Of a stretch of 64,000 nucleotides of DNA, positions 1-10,039 are shown piece by piece. The stretch is from assembly GCF_018130545.1 (NCBI RefSeq), contig NZ_JAFCKF010000002.1:992001-1056000 (forward strand), in the 5' to 3' direction. The notes under the pieces are model-generated. The model was not told the DNA's origin, ran no database searches, and saw only the letters and a program-made list of their open reading frames with translations. The first letter of the stretch is position 1. The number at the start of each line of letters is the position of its first letter. The position numbers were made by a program, and so were the translations under genes. The DNA comes from Bradyrhizobium tropiciagri. Its GTDB lineage: Bacteria > Pseudomonadota > Alphaproteobacteria > Rhizobiales > Xanthobacteraceae.

Positions 1-18
1 ATTAATTAGTCGATATCG

Positions 19-471
19 CTATTGGCGCCGCTGCCAGCGTCCCCGCTCGTCGGTCTGCCAATAGGTGACCTCGAAGCCCCGCGCCTTGCAGGCGGTCCAG
101 CTCTCCCTCGCTGCGGCCACCGCGTCCGGGTCCTCGCCGTTGAACACCAGCACCACCCGCTCATAGCTGTCGCAGTCGGCCGGCAGCGCCGCATTGTCGA
201 CCAGGAAGCGGACATTGGCCCGGTTCGGATTGCCCTCCTCGATCGACAGGATGATCGGTTGGTCCTGTGCGTCGGCAACCCGCGCCGTCGCATGCGGCAG
301 AAACGAATCGTCGCTGTAGGTCCACAGATGCGCATCGAGAGTCTCGGCGCGCTCCTGTGACGTCGATTGCACCACCACGCGCCAGCCGCGCTCGAGTGAC
401 TTCTCGAGCAGCGGCGGCAGCACGCTCTCCAGCGTCATGTTCTGCAAATGGTAGAACAGAACCTCGGTCAT
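19..471 (-). CDS. holC: DNA polymerase III subunit chi
   Basis: The 150-residue product matches DNA polymerase III chi, the clamp-loader accessory subunit that contacts SSB at the replication fork. The family's opening strand is visible (MTEVLFYHLQ), followed by an LxxLLEKSLERGWRVVVQ segment at residues 18-35, the LWTYSDDSFLPH stretch at 49-60 and ANVRFLVDN at 85-93. Length is normal. It sits 18 bp downstream of pepA on the same strand, an arrangement common in alphaproteobacteria, so the two are probably cotranscribed. The stop codon lies 18 bp inside the window edge, so the gene is complete. Cytoplasmic; no oddities seen. Confidence 0.93.
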   Translation of the reverse strand: MTEVLFYHLQNMTLESVLPPLLEKSLERGWRVVVQSTSQERAETLDAHLWTYSDDSFLPHATARVADAQDQPIILSIEEGNPNRANVRFLVDNAALPADCDSYERVVLVFNGEDPDAVAAARESWTACKARGFEVTYWQTDERGRWQRRQ

Positions 472-489
472 GCGCCGGCTGACACTCCC

Positions 490-1992
490 TTACTTCTTGG
501 CTTCATAATATTCCGAGACCAGCCGCTCGAGCAGCCGCACCCCGTAACCCGATCCCCAGCTCTGATTGATCTCGGTCTTCGGCGCGCCCATCGCGGTGCC
601 GGCGATGTCGAGATGCGCCCAAGGCGTGCCGTCGACGAAGCGTTGCAGGAATTGCGCCGCCGTGATCGAGCCGCCATTGCGCCCGCCGGTGTTCTTCATG
701 TCGGCGAATTGCGAGTCGATCTGCTTGTCGTATTCCGGACCGAGCGGCATGCGCCAGACCTTCTCGCCGGTCTCGAGGCCGACCTTGGCGAGGCGCTCGG
801 CGAGCTCGTCATTGTTGGAGAACAGGCCGGCGTGGTCGGTGCCGAGCGCGACCATGATCGCGCCGGTCAGCGTAGCCAGATCGACCATGAATTTCGGCTT
901 GAACTTTCTGGTGACGTACCAGAGCACGTCTGCGAGCACGAGGCGCCCCTCGGCGTCGGTGTTGATGATCTCGATGGTTTGGCCGGACATCGAGGTGACG
1001 ATGTCGCCGGGACGCTGCGCATTGCCGTCGGGCATGTTCTCGACGAGGCCGATGGCGCCGACTGCGTTGACGCGGGCCTTGCGCGCGGCGAGCGCGTGCA
1101 TCAGCCCGACCACGCAGGCCGCACCGCCCATGTCACCTTTCATATCCTCCATGCCGCCGGCTGACTTGATCGAGATACCGCCGGTGTCGAAGCAGACGCC
1201 CTTGCCGACGAAGGCGACCGGCGCCTCGCTCTTCTTGCCGCCGTTCCAGCGCATGATCACGGTGCGGCTCGGCCGCGCCGAGCCCTGCCCGACGCCGAGC
1301 AGCGCGCCCATGCCGAGCTTGGTCATCGCCTTGACGTCGAGCACCTCGACGGTGACGCCGAGCTTGCGCAGCTGGCTTGCGCGGCGGGCGAACTCCTCGG
1401 GATACAGCACGTTCGGCGGCTCGTTGACGAGTTCGCGCGCCAGATTGACGCCGTCGACGATGGACGATTCCGGCGCGAACGCCTTCTTGGCCGCAGCGAC
1501 GTCGTCGACCGCGATCGAGACCTCGGCCCGCACGGCGCCATTCTCGCCGTCCTTCTTCTTGGTCTTGTAACGGTCGAACTTGTAGGCCCGCAGGCGGATA
1601 CCGGTGGCGATCGCGGCCGCCTGGCCGGCTGCCATCGCGGCCTCGGCCAATTCGGCGATGACGGTCATCGCGCCGCTGCCGGCGTTGAGCTTGCCGGCCA
1701 GCACGCCGCCGAATTTGAGAAAGTCCTTTTCCTTGAGGTCGGCCGGCTTGCCGGTGCCGATCACGATCAGGCGATCGACCTTGAGTCCCTCCGGCGCCAG
1801 GATGTCCAGGGTTGCCCCGCTCTTGCCCTTGAACTGGTTGGCGGCGGCCGCCCGCTTGACCGTCTCGGCGGCGGCCCCCAGCGCCTTCCTTGTAGTGGCT
1901 CCCAGCTTCAATTGGTCGTCGCAAAAGGCGACCAGAATGCCGCGAGCGGACGCGGAGAATGGGACAAAGCCGACCTTGACGGCGTCGGACAT
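490..1992 (-). CDS. pepA: leucyl aminopeptidase (M17)
   Basis: A 500-residue cytosolic M17 aminopeptidase that removes N-terminal residues using two metal ions. The diagnostic signature NTDAEGRL is at residues 344-351. The metal-binding region [16 protein letters not shown] spans about 262-277 and MKGDMGGAA lies near 284-292. The N-terminal macro-like domain (1-170) is less conserved, as usual. The ATG start at 1992 gives the normal length. It is transcribed divergently from lptF across a 372 bp spacer and leads into holC. Some relatives also bind DNA (PepA/XerA of E. coli); nothing here shows whether this one does. Confidence 0.95.
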   Translation of the reverse strand: MSDAVKVGFVPFSASARGILVAFCDDQLKLGATTRKALGAAAETVKRAAAANQFKGKSGATLDILAPEGLKVDRLIVIGTGKPADLKEKDFLKFGGVLAGKLNAGSGAMTVIAELAEAAMAAGQAAAIATGIRLRAYKFDRYKTKKKDGENGAVRAEVSIAVDDVAAAKKAFAPESSIVDGVNLARELVNEPPNVLYPEEFARRASQLRKLGVTVEVLDVKAMTKLGMGALLGVGQGSARPSRTVIMRWNGGKKSEAPVAFVGKGVCFDTGGISIKSAGGMEDMKGDMGGAACVVGLMHALAARKARVNAVGAIGLVENMPDGNAQRPGDIVTSMSGQTIEIINTDAEGRLVLADVLWYVTRKFKPKFMVDLATLTGAIMVALGTDHAGLFSNNDELAERLAKVGLETGEKVWRMPLGPEYDKQIDSQFADMKNTGGRNGGSITAAQFLQRFVDGTPWAHLDIAGTAMGAPKTEINQSWGSGYGVRLLERLVSEYYEAKK

Positions 1993-2364
1993 AGGAAAAT
2001 CCTCCAGAACTCAGGGTGTTGCTCGGACCTGAGGCGGTCCTTCCGGCACGCGGGGTGAGCATTGCGATGGCGGTCCGGGAGCAGCCCGGACCGGGCTTGG
2101 CATACACTATGACCTGTCGGCTGCTCCGCTGCCAAGCGCCGGAGTGGCCGGAAGGCCACAAAAGCGATTAATTAACCATAAATTAAGCGCGCCTTGGCTC
2201 GGCCATTTTGTTGACGGATCAAAGGGATGGTAGTGAGAGAGTGGACACAGAATGAGCCGGACGAGTCCGCGGCTCGACCATAGGGGAACCCGGGTTGACG
2301 GGATTGGTCGAAAGCCGTGCGTTTGGTTGCGCGTGAAGGGGCTCTTGGGGGTCGTGCGGTAGCG
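1993..2364. other. divergent pepA/lptF intergenic region
   Basis: The 372 bp between two divergent genes must hold both promoters. Two perfect hairpins are visible on the pepA side: GGTCCGGG/CCCGGACC at 2072-2092 and GTGGCC/GGCCAC at 2144-2159. They are followed by an AT-rich stretch (2165-2190) with a CtrA-like box. No convincing coding sequence was seen. GTG 2317 is in frame with lptF but would add 16 residues absent from the usual LptF start. Confidence 0.6.
2173..2187 (+). promoter_or_regulatory. candidate CtrA binding box
   Basis: TTAACCATAAATTAA matches the alphaproteobacterial CtrA consensus TTAA-N7-TTAA exactly, and the left half also carries the favoured TTAACCAT. A third TTAA adjoins at 2169-2172. 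It lies about 180 bp upstream of the lptF start in the pepA/lptF spacer. Binding is inferred from the motif only. Confidence 0.5.
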
Positions 2365-3531
2365 ATGGGGTCGATCGACAAGTACATCTTCAAAACGACG
2401 CTGGCGTCGTTTGCGCTTGTTCTGGTCAGCCTCACCGGCGTGATCTGGATTACGCAGGCGTTGCGCGGCATCGACCTGATGACCAGCCAGGGTCAGACCA
2501 TCCTCACCTTCCTCGGCATCACCGGCCTGGTGATTCCGGCTCTGGTCCTGATCATCGCCCCGATCGCGCTGATGATCGCGATCTCCCATACGCTGAACAA
2601 GCTCGCGACCGATTCCGAGATCATCGTGATGAACGCGGCCGGCTTCTCGCCGTTCCGGCTGTTCCGGCCGTTCTTCTTCGCCACCTGCGTGGTGGCGGCG
2701 CTGGTCGCCTTCATTGGCGCCTATCTCGCTCCCGACGGGATGCGCCGAATCAAGCAGTGGGACGCCGAGATCACCGCCGACGTTCTGACCAACATCCTGC
2801 AGCCCGGCCGCTTCGCCCAACTCGATCAGAACCTGACGATTCGCATCCGCGAGCGGCTGCCGGGCGGCGTGCTCGGCGGTGTTTTCGTCGACGATCGCCG
2901 CGATCCGCAGCAGCGCGTCACCATCGTCGCCGACCACGGCACCGTATTGAAGAACGAGAGCGGCTCATATCTCGTGCTGGAGGACGGCAATCTCGAGCGA
3001 TTCGAAGTCGGCAAGCGTGATCCGACGCTGGTGGTGTTTCAGCGCTACGCCTTCGACATGTCGAAATTCTCGCAGGGCCGTGACGTCACGCTCGGGATTC
3101 GCGAGCGTTATCTCTGGGAGCTGATGTGGCCCGACCAGAACGACCAGACCTACAAGCAGCTGTCAGGTCAGTTCTTCGCGGAGCTGCATGATCGCTTCAT
3201 GGCGCCGGTCTATCCGTTCGCGTTCGCAGCCCTCACCTTCGCCTTCCTCGGCGCGCCACGCACCACGCGGCAAAGCCGCAATTTCTCGATCGGCGGCTCG
3301 GTCTTCGCGGTATTCGGCCTGCGCATGGTCGGATTCGCCTGCTCGGTCATCGCGGTGAAGACGCCGATCGCAGCGCTGGTGCAATATCTGATGCTGTTCG
3401 GCGGTATCGGCATCGGGATCTGGATGATCGTCGGCGGCGTGGTCGTCGAACCGCCGGCGGCGCTGATAGAAGCCATCAACAGGAACAACGAGCGTATCGC
3501 GCGCCTCTTCCGGAGGCCGGCAACCGCATGA
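2365..3531 (+). CDS. lptF: LPS export ABC transporter permease LptF
   Basis: An inner-membrane permease of the LptB2FG complex, which extracts lipopolysaccharide and passes it to the periplasmic bridge. From ATG 2365 it is 388 residues: a first membrane segment at about 12-32 (LASFALVLVSLTGVIWITQAL), two more near 45-120, a periplasmic beta-jellyroll in the middle, and three C-terminal membrane segments. I chose ATG 2365 because MGSIDKYIFKTTLASF is the typical start; the longer GTG 2317 form adds an Arg/Gly-rich leader with no ribosome site. The stop overlaps the lptG start (ATGA), which points to translational coupling. Confidence 0.93.
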   Translation: MGSIDKYIFKTTLASFALVLVSLTGVIWITQALRGIDLMTSQGQTILTFLGITGLVIPALVLIIAPIALMIAISHTLNKLATDSEIIVMNAAGFSPFRLFRPFFFATCVVAALVAFIGAYLAPDGMRRIKQWDAEITADVLTNILQPGRFAQLDQNLTIRIRERLPGGVLGGVFVDDRRDPQQRVTIVADHGTVLKNESGSYLVLEDGNLERFEVGKRDPTLVVFQRYAFDMSKFSQGRDVTLGIRERYLWELMWPDQNDQTYKQLSGQFFAELHDRFMAPVYPFAFAALTFAFLGAPRTTRQSRNFSIGGSVFAVFGLRMVGFACSVIAVKTPIAALVQYLMLFGGIGIGIWMIVGGVVVEPPAALIEAINRNNERIARLFRRPATA

Positions 3532-4625
3532 GCATGGTCACAAACACGCTCGGGCGTTATTTCGCCGGCCGCTTCGTGGTCGCGGCTGTGGGCGTGTTCG
3601 CGGGCATCTTCGTGCTGCTCGTGCTGGTCGATTACATCGAGATGGTGCGCAAGACGTCCGGCCTGGTCGACGCTTCCGCCATCACCGTCGCGGAGACCTC
3701 GCTGTTCCGCGTGCCGCAGCTGCTCGAGAAGCTGATGCCGTTCTGCGTGCTGATCGGCGCGATGACCTGCTACCTCGCTCTGTCGCGGCGGCTCGAGCTC
3801 GTCGTGGCGCGCGCCGCCGGCGTTTCGGCCTGGCAATTCATCTCGCCGGCGCTGGCCAGCGCGATCGTGCTCGGCATCTTCGCGACCACGGCCTACAATC
3901 CGATCTCGGCCAATCTGCGCGAGCTCTCCAAACGGATGGAAGCCGAGCTGTTCGGCTCGGCGCCGGGCGGCGGCATCCAGGACGCGTCGGGCTTCTGGCT
4001 CAACCAGATCAACGACGAAGGCCAGGCGATCATCAATGCCGCGCGCAGCGAGCAGCAGGGCGTCCGGTTGACCGGACTGACCGTGTTTCGATTCGATACG
4101 GCGCTGCAGTTCAAGGAACGAATCGAAGCGCGCGAAGCGACGCTCGAAGAAGGCCGCTGGGTGTTCACCGGAGTACGCCGATACACCCTCGACAAGCCTC
4201 CCGTGGACCAGAACACCTTCTATCTGACCACCACCCTCACCCCGGCACAGGTGCGCAACAGCTTCTCCACCCCCGAAACTGTGTCCTTTTGGCAACTACC
4301 GAACTACATCCGTTCGTCAGAGAGTTCAGGGTTCGCGACGGCTGGCTATCGCTTGCAGTATCACAAGCTCATCGCACAGCCGTTTTTGCTGGCTGCGATG
4401 GTGATGTTGGCGGCTTCTGTGAGCCTCCGCTTCTTTCGGATGGGCGGCGTGCAGAAGATGGTTTTGAGTGGCGTGGGCGCAGGCTTTCTGCTCTACGTGC
4501 TCTCGAAAGTAACTGAAGATTTGAGCAAGGCTGAGTTGATGCATCCCATCGCTGCGGCGTGGTTACCCGTCGTCGTGGGTAGCCTCACCGGCTTCTTAGC
4601 CTTGCTGTACCAGGAGGACGGGTAG
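3528..4625 (+). CDS. lptG: LPS export ABC transporter permease LptG
   Basis: The partner permease of LptF in the LptB2FG complex, 365 residues. It begins TLGRYFAGRFVVAAVGVFAGIFVLLVLVDYIEMVRK, the usual first helix followed by the D-E-R/K-rich cytoplasmic edge. It has a periplasmic beta-rich domain at about 125-265 and three terminal helices (LIAQPFLLAAMVMLAA, MVLSGVGAGFLLYVLSK, AAWLPVVVGSLTGFLALL). The start overlaps the lptF stop by 4 bp, and the stop TAG overlaps the GTG of lptD by 1 bp. The three genes therefore form one coupled unit. The ATPase gene lptB is not in this window. Confidence 0.94.
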   Translation: MSMVTNTLGRYFAGRFVVAAVGVFAGIFVLLVLVDYIEMVRKTSGLVDASAITVAETSLFRVPQLLEKLMPFCVLIGAMTCYLALSRRLELVVARAAGVSAWQFISPALASAIVLGIFATTAYNPISANLRELSKRMEAELFGSAPGGGIQDASGFWLNQINDEGQAIINAARSEQQGVRLTGLTVFRFDTALQFKERIEAREATLEEGRWVFTGVRRYTLDKPPVDQNTFYLTTTLTPAQVRNSFSTPETVSFWQLPNYIRSSESSGFATAGYRLQYHKLIAQPFLLAAMVMLAASVSLRFFRMGGVQKMVLSGVGAGFLLYVLSKVTEDLSKAELMHPIAAAWLPVVVGSLTGFLALLYQEDG

Positions 4626-7120
4626 TGGCCAGTGTCGCTTCCCGCCAGTTGAGGTCGCCTGCTTGCGGGCGGCGCAGTGCTCTGCGCCGTCAACGGAGCC
4701 GTATGGCCGCGTTTGGCGTTTCGATCTCAACTCTCCTCGCCGCGTTCATCGCGGTCAGCGCGCTCGACGTCGTCGAGTCGACGCCGGCCGCCGCGCAGGC
4801 GTTCACCTACAATCCGCGTCCGCCGAAGCCGCCCCGCCCGCCGGCCAAGAATGACGGGCAGATGCTCGTCCAGGCGACCGAGGTCGACTACGACTACAAC
4901 AACTCGCGCATCTCGGCGGTCGGCAACGTCCAGATGTTCTACAACGGCACCAGCGTCGAGGCCGACAAGGTCATCTACGACCAGAAGACCAAGCGTCTTC
5001 ATGCCGAAGGCAACATCCGCATGACCGATGCGGAAGGCAAGATCACCTACGCCAACATCATGGATCTCAGCGACGACTACCGCGACGGTTTCGTCGATTC
5101 GCTGCGCGTCGATACCGAAGACCAGACCCGGATGGCGGCGACTCGCGCCGATCGGTCCAGCGGCAACTACACGGTGTTCGACAACGGCGTTTATACCGCC
5201 TGCGCGCCCTGTAAGGATGATCCGAAGAAGCCGCCGCTCTGGCAGGTCAAGGGCGCGCGCATCATCCATGACCAGACCGAGAAGATGCTCTATTTCGAGA
5301 ACGCCCAGCTCGAATTCTTCGGCGTTCCGATGGCCTATCTGCCCTACTTCTCGACGCCCGATCCGACGGTGAAGCGCAAGAGCGGCTTCCTGATGCCGGG
5401 CTTCACCTCGTACACTGCGTTCGGCTACGGCGTCGAAATCCCGTATTATTGGGCGATCGCGCCTGACATGGACGCGACCTTCAATCCGCGCGTCACGTCC
5501 AAGCAGGGCGTGCTGCTGCAGACCGAATTCCGTCAGCGCCTGTCGAACGGCTCCTATCAGGTCCGGCTGTACGGCATCGACCAGACCGATCCCGGCGCGT
5601 TCGCCGGTCAGCCCGGTGATCGCCAGTTCCGCTGGGGCGTCGACACCAAGGGTCAGTTCGCACTGAACGACAAATGGGTGTTTGGTTGGGACGGCGTGGT
5701 GCTGTCCGATTACTTCTTCATGTCCGACTACCGGCTCGCCCAGTACAAGGACCCGTTCGGATCGTTCCTGTCGCTGCCGACCGAGGCGATCTCGCAGCTT
5801 TATCTGACCGGCGTCGGCAATCGCAGCTTCTTCGACGCGCGCGCGATCTACTATCTCAGCTACTCGGGTAACCAGAATCAGGTTCCCGTGGTCGCGCCTG
5901 TGATCGACTACAACAACGTGATCAACAGTCCGATCCTGGGCGGCGAGTTCAGCTACAAGATGAACTTCGTCAACCTGACCCGCGAAACCGCGGTGTTCGA
6001 CCCGATCACGACGACCGCGAACACCAACAGCCTGTGCCTGACCACGTCAGCCGATCCGATGGCGCGGACACCGTCGCAGTGCCTGCTGCGCGGAATGCCT
6101 GGCACCTACACACGGCTGACGGCCGAGGCGCAGTGGCGCAAGTCCTACACCGACCCGCTCGGCCAGATATGGACGCCGTTCGTCAGCGTGCGCGCCGACG
6201 CCATCAACGCAGACATCTCGAACCAGCCCGGCGTGTCCAACTACCTGCCGGTCGGCGACACCCAGACGGTCCGCCTGATGCCGACCGTCGGCTTCGAATA
6301 CCGCTATCCCTTCATCAACGTGCAGCCGTGGGGCACGACGACCGTCGAGCCGATCGCGCAGGTCATCATCCGGCCCAACGAGCCCAACGCCGGCAAGCTT
6401 CCGAACGAGGACGCGCAGAGCCTAGTGTTCGACACCTCGAACCTGTTCTCCGTCGACAAGTTCTCCGGCTATGACCGCGTCGAGGGCGGCAGCCGCGCCA
6501 ATGTCGGCGTGCAGGCCACCACGCAGTTCGATCATGGCGGCAGCGTAAAGGCGGTGTTCGGTCAGTCCTATCAGCTGTTCGGGCTGAACTCGTTCGCGGT
6601 CGCCGACGTCACCAATACCGGCGTCGACTCCGGCCTGCAGAACGCGCGTTCGGATTACGTCGCAAGCCTCGCCTATTCGCCGAACCGCACCTACACGTTC
6701 AGCGTCCGCACGCGAATGGATGAGGCGACCTGGAACATCAACCGGTTCGAGGCCCAGGCCACCGCGAACTTCGACCGTTGGTCGGTCAGCCTGCTGTATG
6801 GCGACTACGCGGCACAGCCGGAACTCGGCTATCTGACGCGCCGCGAAGGCATCCTGGCCAGCGGATCGGTCAAGGTGGCGGCGAACTGGGTGGTTCAGGG
6901 TGCGGCGCGCTGGGACCTTGAAGCGAACAAGATCAACCAGTATGCGATCGGCGCGGGCTACGTGGACGACTGCTTCGTGCTGGCTGCCAATTATGTCACG
7001 TCCTATACCTATCAGGCCGGCTCGACGCCTCCTGTCCTCAGCCACGCGATCATGTTCCAGATCGGGCTGCGAACGATCGCCCAGACCTCGACGACCAGCA
7101 GTTCGGCTGGCATGCAGTAA
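4625..7120 (+). CDS. lptD: LPS-assembly protein LptD
   Basis: The outer-membrane beta-barrel that inserts LPS into the outer leaflet, 831 residues. A long basic N-region and hydrophobic signal (about 27-58, ending AAAQA) come first, followed by a Pro-rich link and the periplasmic OstA/LptA-like beta-jellyroll (about 80-210, with VQATEVDYDYNNSRISAVGN). The rest is the LptD barrel domain. Cysteines visible are the CAPC pair near 193, two around 480-495, and DDCFV near the C-terminus, available for disulfides. Start GTG 4625 is preceded by AGGAGG eight bases upstream and overlaps the lptG stop. An internal ATG at 4703 is possible but lacks that site. Confidence 0.93.
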   Translation: MASVASRQLRSPACGRRSALRRQRSRMAAFGVSISTLLAAFIAVSALDVVESTPAAAQAFTYNPRPPKPPRPPAKNDGQMLVQATEVDYDYNNSRISAVGNVQMFYNGTSVEADKVIYDQKTKRLHAEGNIRMTDAEGKITYANIMDLSDDYRDGFVDSLRVDTEDQTRMAATRADRSSGNYTVFDNGVYTACAPCKDDPKKPPLWQVKGARIIHDQTEKMLYFENAQLEFFGVPMAYLPYFSTPDPTVKRKSGFLMPGFTSYTAFGYGVEIPYYWAIAPDMDATFNPRVTSKQGVLLQTEFRQRLSNGSYQVRLYGIDQTDPGAFAGQPGDRQFRWGVDTKGQFALNDKWVFGWDGVVLSDYFFMSDYRLAQYKDPFGSFLSLPTEAISQLYLTGVGNRSFFDARAIYYLSYSGNQNQVPVVAPVIDYNNVINSPILGGEFSYKMNFVNLTRETAVFDPITTTANTNSLCLTTSADPMARTPSQCLLRGMPGTYTRLTAEAQWRKSYTDPLGQIWTPFVSVRADAINADISNQPGVSNYLPVGDTQTVRLMPTVGFEYRYPFINVQPWGTTTVEPIAQVIIRPNEPNAGKLPNEDAQSLVFDTSNLFSVDKFSGYDRVEGGSRANVGVQATTQFDHGGSVKAVFGQSYQLFGLNSFAVADVTNTGVDSGLQNARSDYVASLAYSPNRTYTFSVRTRMDEATWNINRFEAQATANFDRWSVSLLYGDYAAQPELGYLTRREGILASGSVKVAANWVVQGAARWDLEANKINQYAIGAGYVDDCFVLAANYVTSYTYQAGSTPPVLSHAIMFQIGLRTIAQTSTTSSSAGMQ

Positions 7121-7186
7121 ACGAGCGGGGGCTTGTTTTGCCCGCGGGCCTGTGGCCCTCGGCTTGAATTGGTTTAAACGGCTGAC

Positions 7187-8146
7187 ATGACGATAATGAC
7201 GACCGCCGCTCGCCTGCTAACGCGCCGCCATTCACTCGTGCTGAGCTCCCTGCTGGCTCTAGTCCTGCTGTTGGGGGCTAGTGCTCGGCTGCATGCCCAG
7301 ACCATCGCCGTGATGGTCAATGGCGAGCCCATCACCAATTTCGACATCGAACAGCGCTCCAAGCTGAACGCGCTGACCGGCGGCAAGGTCCCCGATCGAA
7401 AGGCCGTCCTCGACGATCTGATCGACGAGAAGCTGAAGATCAAGGAAGCCAAGAAGTTTGGCGTCGACCCCTCCGCCAGCGACATCGATCAGTCTTATGG
7501 CGGCATGGCGCAACGGATGCGGCTGTCCAACGACCAGCTGACCAAGGTGCTCGAGGGCAAAGGCATCCGTCCGGATACGCTGAAGCAGCGCATCAGGGCC
7601 GACATGGTGTGGACCAGCCTGGTCCGTGGCCGCTTCAAGGAGAGCCTGCAGGTCGGCGAAAAGGACGTCGCTACCGCGGTCAAGGAGACCGGCGATGCCC
7701 CCGACGCCGACGCCTTCGAATACAGGATGCAACCGGTCGTCCTGATCGTGCCGCGCGGCGCTGCGCAGTCGGAGTTCGAGACACGCCGCAAGGAAGCGGA
7801 CAGCTTGCGCGAGCGCGTGACCAGTTGCGAAGAGGCCAACACCTTCTTCAAGTCGATGCGCAACGCCGCGATCCGCGAGATCGTCGTGAAGACATCGGCC
7901 GACCTGCCGCAGTCGCTGCGCGACATCCTGGACAAGACCCCGGTCGGTCACCTCACCCCTCCCGAGGTCACCAAGCAGGGCGTCGAAATGGTCGCCCTCT
8001 GCGGCCGGAAGGCAACCACCGTGGACACGCCGAAGAAGCGTGAGATGCGGGACAAGATGTACGTGCAGAAGTACGAGGCGAAGTCGAAGGCCTACCTGCA
8101 GGAAGTCCGCAAGGCCGCGATGATCGAATATCCAGGCAAGCGATGA
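7187..8146 (+). CDS. SurA-like periplasmic chaperone / peptidylprolyl isomerase
   Basis: A 319-residue exported protein with a signal peptide (about 12-38, ending LHAQ) and a SurA N-terminal chaperone domain: IAVMVNGEPITNFDIEQRSKLNALTG, then DDLIDEKLKIKEAKKFGV and a LKQRIRADMVW segment. A degenerate parvulin-like region follows (about 180-285), smaller than the two PPIase domains of E. coli SurA. Its place between lptD and pdxA-rsmA matches the surA position in many proteobacteria and suggests a role in folding barrels such as LptD. Isomerase activity is uncertain because the parvulin part diverges. Confidence 0.85.
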   Translation: MTIMTTAARLLTRRHSLVLSSLLALVLLLGASARLHAQTIAVMVNGEPITNFDIEQRSKLNALTGGKVPDRKAVLDDLIDEKLKIKEAKKFGVDPSASDIDQSYGGMAQRMRLSNDQLTKVLEGKGIRPDTLKQRIRADMVWTSLVRGRFKESLQVGEKDVATAVKETGDAPDADAFEYRMQPVVLIVPRGAAQSEFETRRKEADSLRERVTSCEEANTFFKSMRNAAIREIVVKTSADLPQSLRDILDKTPVGHLTPPEVTKQGVEMVALCGRKATTVDTPKKREMRDKMYVQKYEAKSKAYLQEVRKAAMIEYPGKR

Positions 8147-8163
8147 TCGACTATCGTTGACGC

Positions 8164-9165
8164 ATGGCTCAACCTCTCGCACTGACATCCGGCGAGCCCG
8201 CAGGCATCGGCCCCGACATCACGCTCGCGGCATGGTTGCGGCGCCGCGAGCTCGATCTCCCGCCCTTCTATCTGCTTGGTGACCGCGCCGCGCTTGCCGA
8301 ACGCGCCAAGGCGCTCGGGCTTGCCGTCGAATTTGCCGAGGTCAGAGCCGAGGAGGCCCCCGCAGCGTTTGCACGCGCCCTGCCCGTCGTCACAATCGGC
8401 AAGGCAGCGACGGCGCAACCCGGCAAGCCCGACGGGACCAGCGCCGATGCGGCGCTGGCGTCGATCCGCCAGGCCGTCGCCGATGTCGCGTCAGGCAAGG
8501 CCAGCGCCGTCGTCACCAATCCGATCGCCAAGAACGTGTTGTACCGTGCCGGATTCCGTCATCCCGGCCACACCGAATTCCTCGCCGAGCTGGCCGCCCG
8601 CGGCGGCGCTGCGCCGCAGCCGGTGATGATGCTGTGGTCGCCGGCGCTGGCCGTCGTTCCGGTGACGATCCACGTGTCGGTGCGCGACGCACTGGCGCAA
8701 TTGACGACCGACCTGATCGTGTCGACCGCGCGGATCGTGGTCGCCGACATGAAGGCGCGGTTCGGCCTCGCGGCGCCGCGGCTCGCCATTGCCGGCCTCA
8801 ACCCGCATGCCGGTGAAGACGGCACGCTCGGCATGGAGGACGTCGAGATCGTCGCGCCCGCGGTCGAGATCCTGCGCCGCGACGGCATTGCCGCCCGCGG
8901 CCCGCTGCCCGCCGACACCATGTTCCACGCCGCCGCGCGAAAAACCTATGACTGTGCGCTCTGCATGTATCACGACCAGGCGCTGATCCCGATCAAGACC
9001 GTCGCGTTCGAGGATGCCGTCAACGTCACGCTGGGCCTGCCGTTCATCCGGACCTCGCCGGATCACGGCACCGCGTTCGACATCGCGGGCACCGGCAAGG
9101 CCAATCCCTCTAGCCTGATCGCCGCGCTGCGGCTCGCCGCGCGCATGGCCGCGGCGTCGTGCTAA
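8164..9165 (+). CDS. pdxA: 4-hydroxythreonine-4-phosphate dehydrogenase
   Basis: Oxidises 4-phosphohydroxy-L-threonine in the DXP-dependent pyridoxal phosphate pathway. The 333-residue protein starts [19 protein letters not shown], the family opening. It shows the metal and substrate histidine segments [20 protein letters not shown] and the C-terminal [20 protein letters not shown] signature. It lies 17 bp after the SurA-like gene and is followed without a gap by rsmA (TAA then GTG), the classical surA-pdxA-ksgA order. Cytoplasmic, NAD-dependent, homodimeric by family. Confidence 0.95.
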   Translation: MAQPLALTSGEPAGIGPDITLAAWLRRRELDLPPFYLLGDRAALAERAKALGLAVEFAEVRAEEAPAAFARALPVVTIGKAATAQPGKPDGTSADAALASIRQAVADVASGKASAVVTNPIAKNVLYRAGFRHPGHTEFLAELAARGGAAPQPVMMLWSPALAVVPVTIHVSVRDALAQLTTDLIVSTARIVVADMKARFGLAAPRLAIAGLNPHAGEDGTLGMEDVEIVAPAVEILRRDGIAARGPLPADTMFHAAARKTYDCALCMYHDQALIPIKTVAFEDAVNVTLGLPFIRTSPDHGTAFDIAGTGKANPSSLIAALRLAARMAAASC

Positions 9166-10020
9166 GTGAGCGCGATCGACGATCTGCCGCCGCTGCGCGA
9201 CATCATTCGCGAGCATTCGTTGTCGGCGCGCAAATCGCTCGGCCAGAATTTCCTGCTCGATCTCAACCTGACCGCGCGCATCGCCCGCGCCGCGGGCCCG
9301 CTGGAAGACTGCACCGTGATCGAGGTCGGGCCCGGCCCCGGCGGATTGACACGCGCACTGCTTGCGATGGGTGCCAAGCGCGTGATCGCCATCGAGCGCG
9401 ACGAGCGGGCGATTGATGCGCTCGACTACATCGTCAAGCGCTACCCCGGCCGCATCGAGATCGTGCATGGCGATGCGCAGCACTTCGATCCGCGCCCTTT
9501 GCTTGACGGGGCCAAGGCCAAGATCGTCGCCAACCTGCCCTACAACATCGCGACCCAGCTCTTGGTCGACTGGCTGTCGATCGAGCCGTGGCCGCCCTGG
9601 TACGACACCATGGTCTTGATGTTCCAGCGCGAGGTCGCCGAACGCATCGTCGCCCATGAGGACGAGGAGGCCTATGGCCGGCTCGCGGTGCTCGCCAACT
9701 GGCGCGCCGAGACCAAGATCCTGTTCGACATCTCGCCCGCAGCCTTCGTGCCGCAGCCGAAGGTAACGTCCTCGGTGGTACGATTGATACCGCGCGCCGT
9801 GCCCGAGCCGTGCGACCGCCGCATGCTCGAGCAGGTCGCCGCCGCGGCCTTCGGCCAGCGCCGCAAGATGCTGCGCCAAAGCCTGAAATCGCTCTCGGTC
9901 GATCCGGCGCGGCTGGCGGCCGCAGCCGGTATCGACACGACGCGGCGCGCCGAGACCATCCCGGTCTCGGGGTTTGTTGCCATGGCGAGGGAATTGGCCG
10001 ATATACGGTCCACAAAATAG
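9166..10020 (+). CDS. rsmA: 16S rRNA adenine dimethyltransferase
   Basis: RsmA (KsgA) dimethylates two adjacent adenines in the 3' terminal helix of 16S rRNA during late 30S assembly. The 284-residue protein has SLGQNFLLD at about 26-34, the SAM-binding [16 protein letters not shown] motif I, an acidic [10 protein letters not shown] loop, and the catalytic [10 protein letters not shown] motif. It also has the C-terminal helical domain with [13 protein letters not shown]. It starts at GTG 9166 directly abutting the pdxA stop, so translation is coupled. Confidence 0.95.
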   Translation: MSAIDDLPPLRDIIREHSLSARKSLGQNFLLDLNLTARIARAAGPLEDCTVIEVGPGPGGLTRALLAMGAKRVIAIERDERAIDALDYIVKRYPGRIEIVHGDAQHFDPRPLLDGAKAKIVANLPYNIATQLLVDWLSIEPWPPWYDTMVLMFQREVAERIVAHEDEEAYGRLAVLANWRAETKILFDISPAAFVPQPKVTSSVVRLIPRAVPEPCDRRMLEQVAAAAFGQRRKMLRQSLKSLSVDPARLAAAAGIDTTRRAETIPVSGFVAMARELADIRSTK

Positions 10021-10039
10021 AACAACAGGAGAAAACGTC

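Noticed and set aside
4625-4702. Shorter lptD start at ATG 4703
   Set aside because: GTG 4625 has AGGAGG at good spacing and overlaps the lptG stop, while 4703 has no ribosome site.
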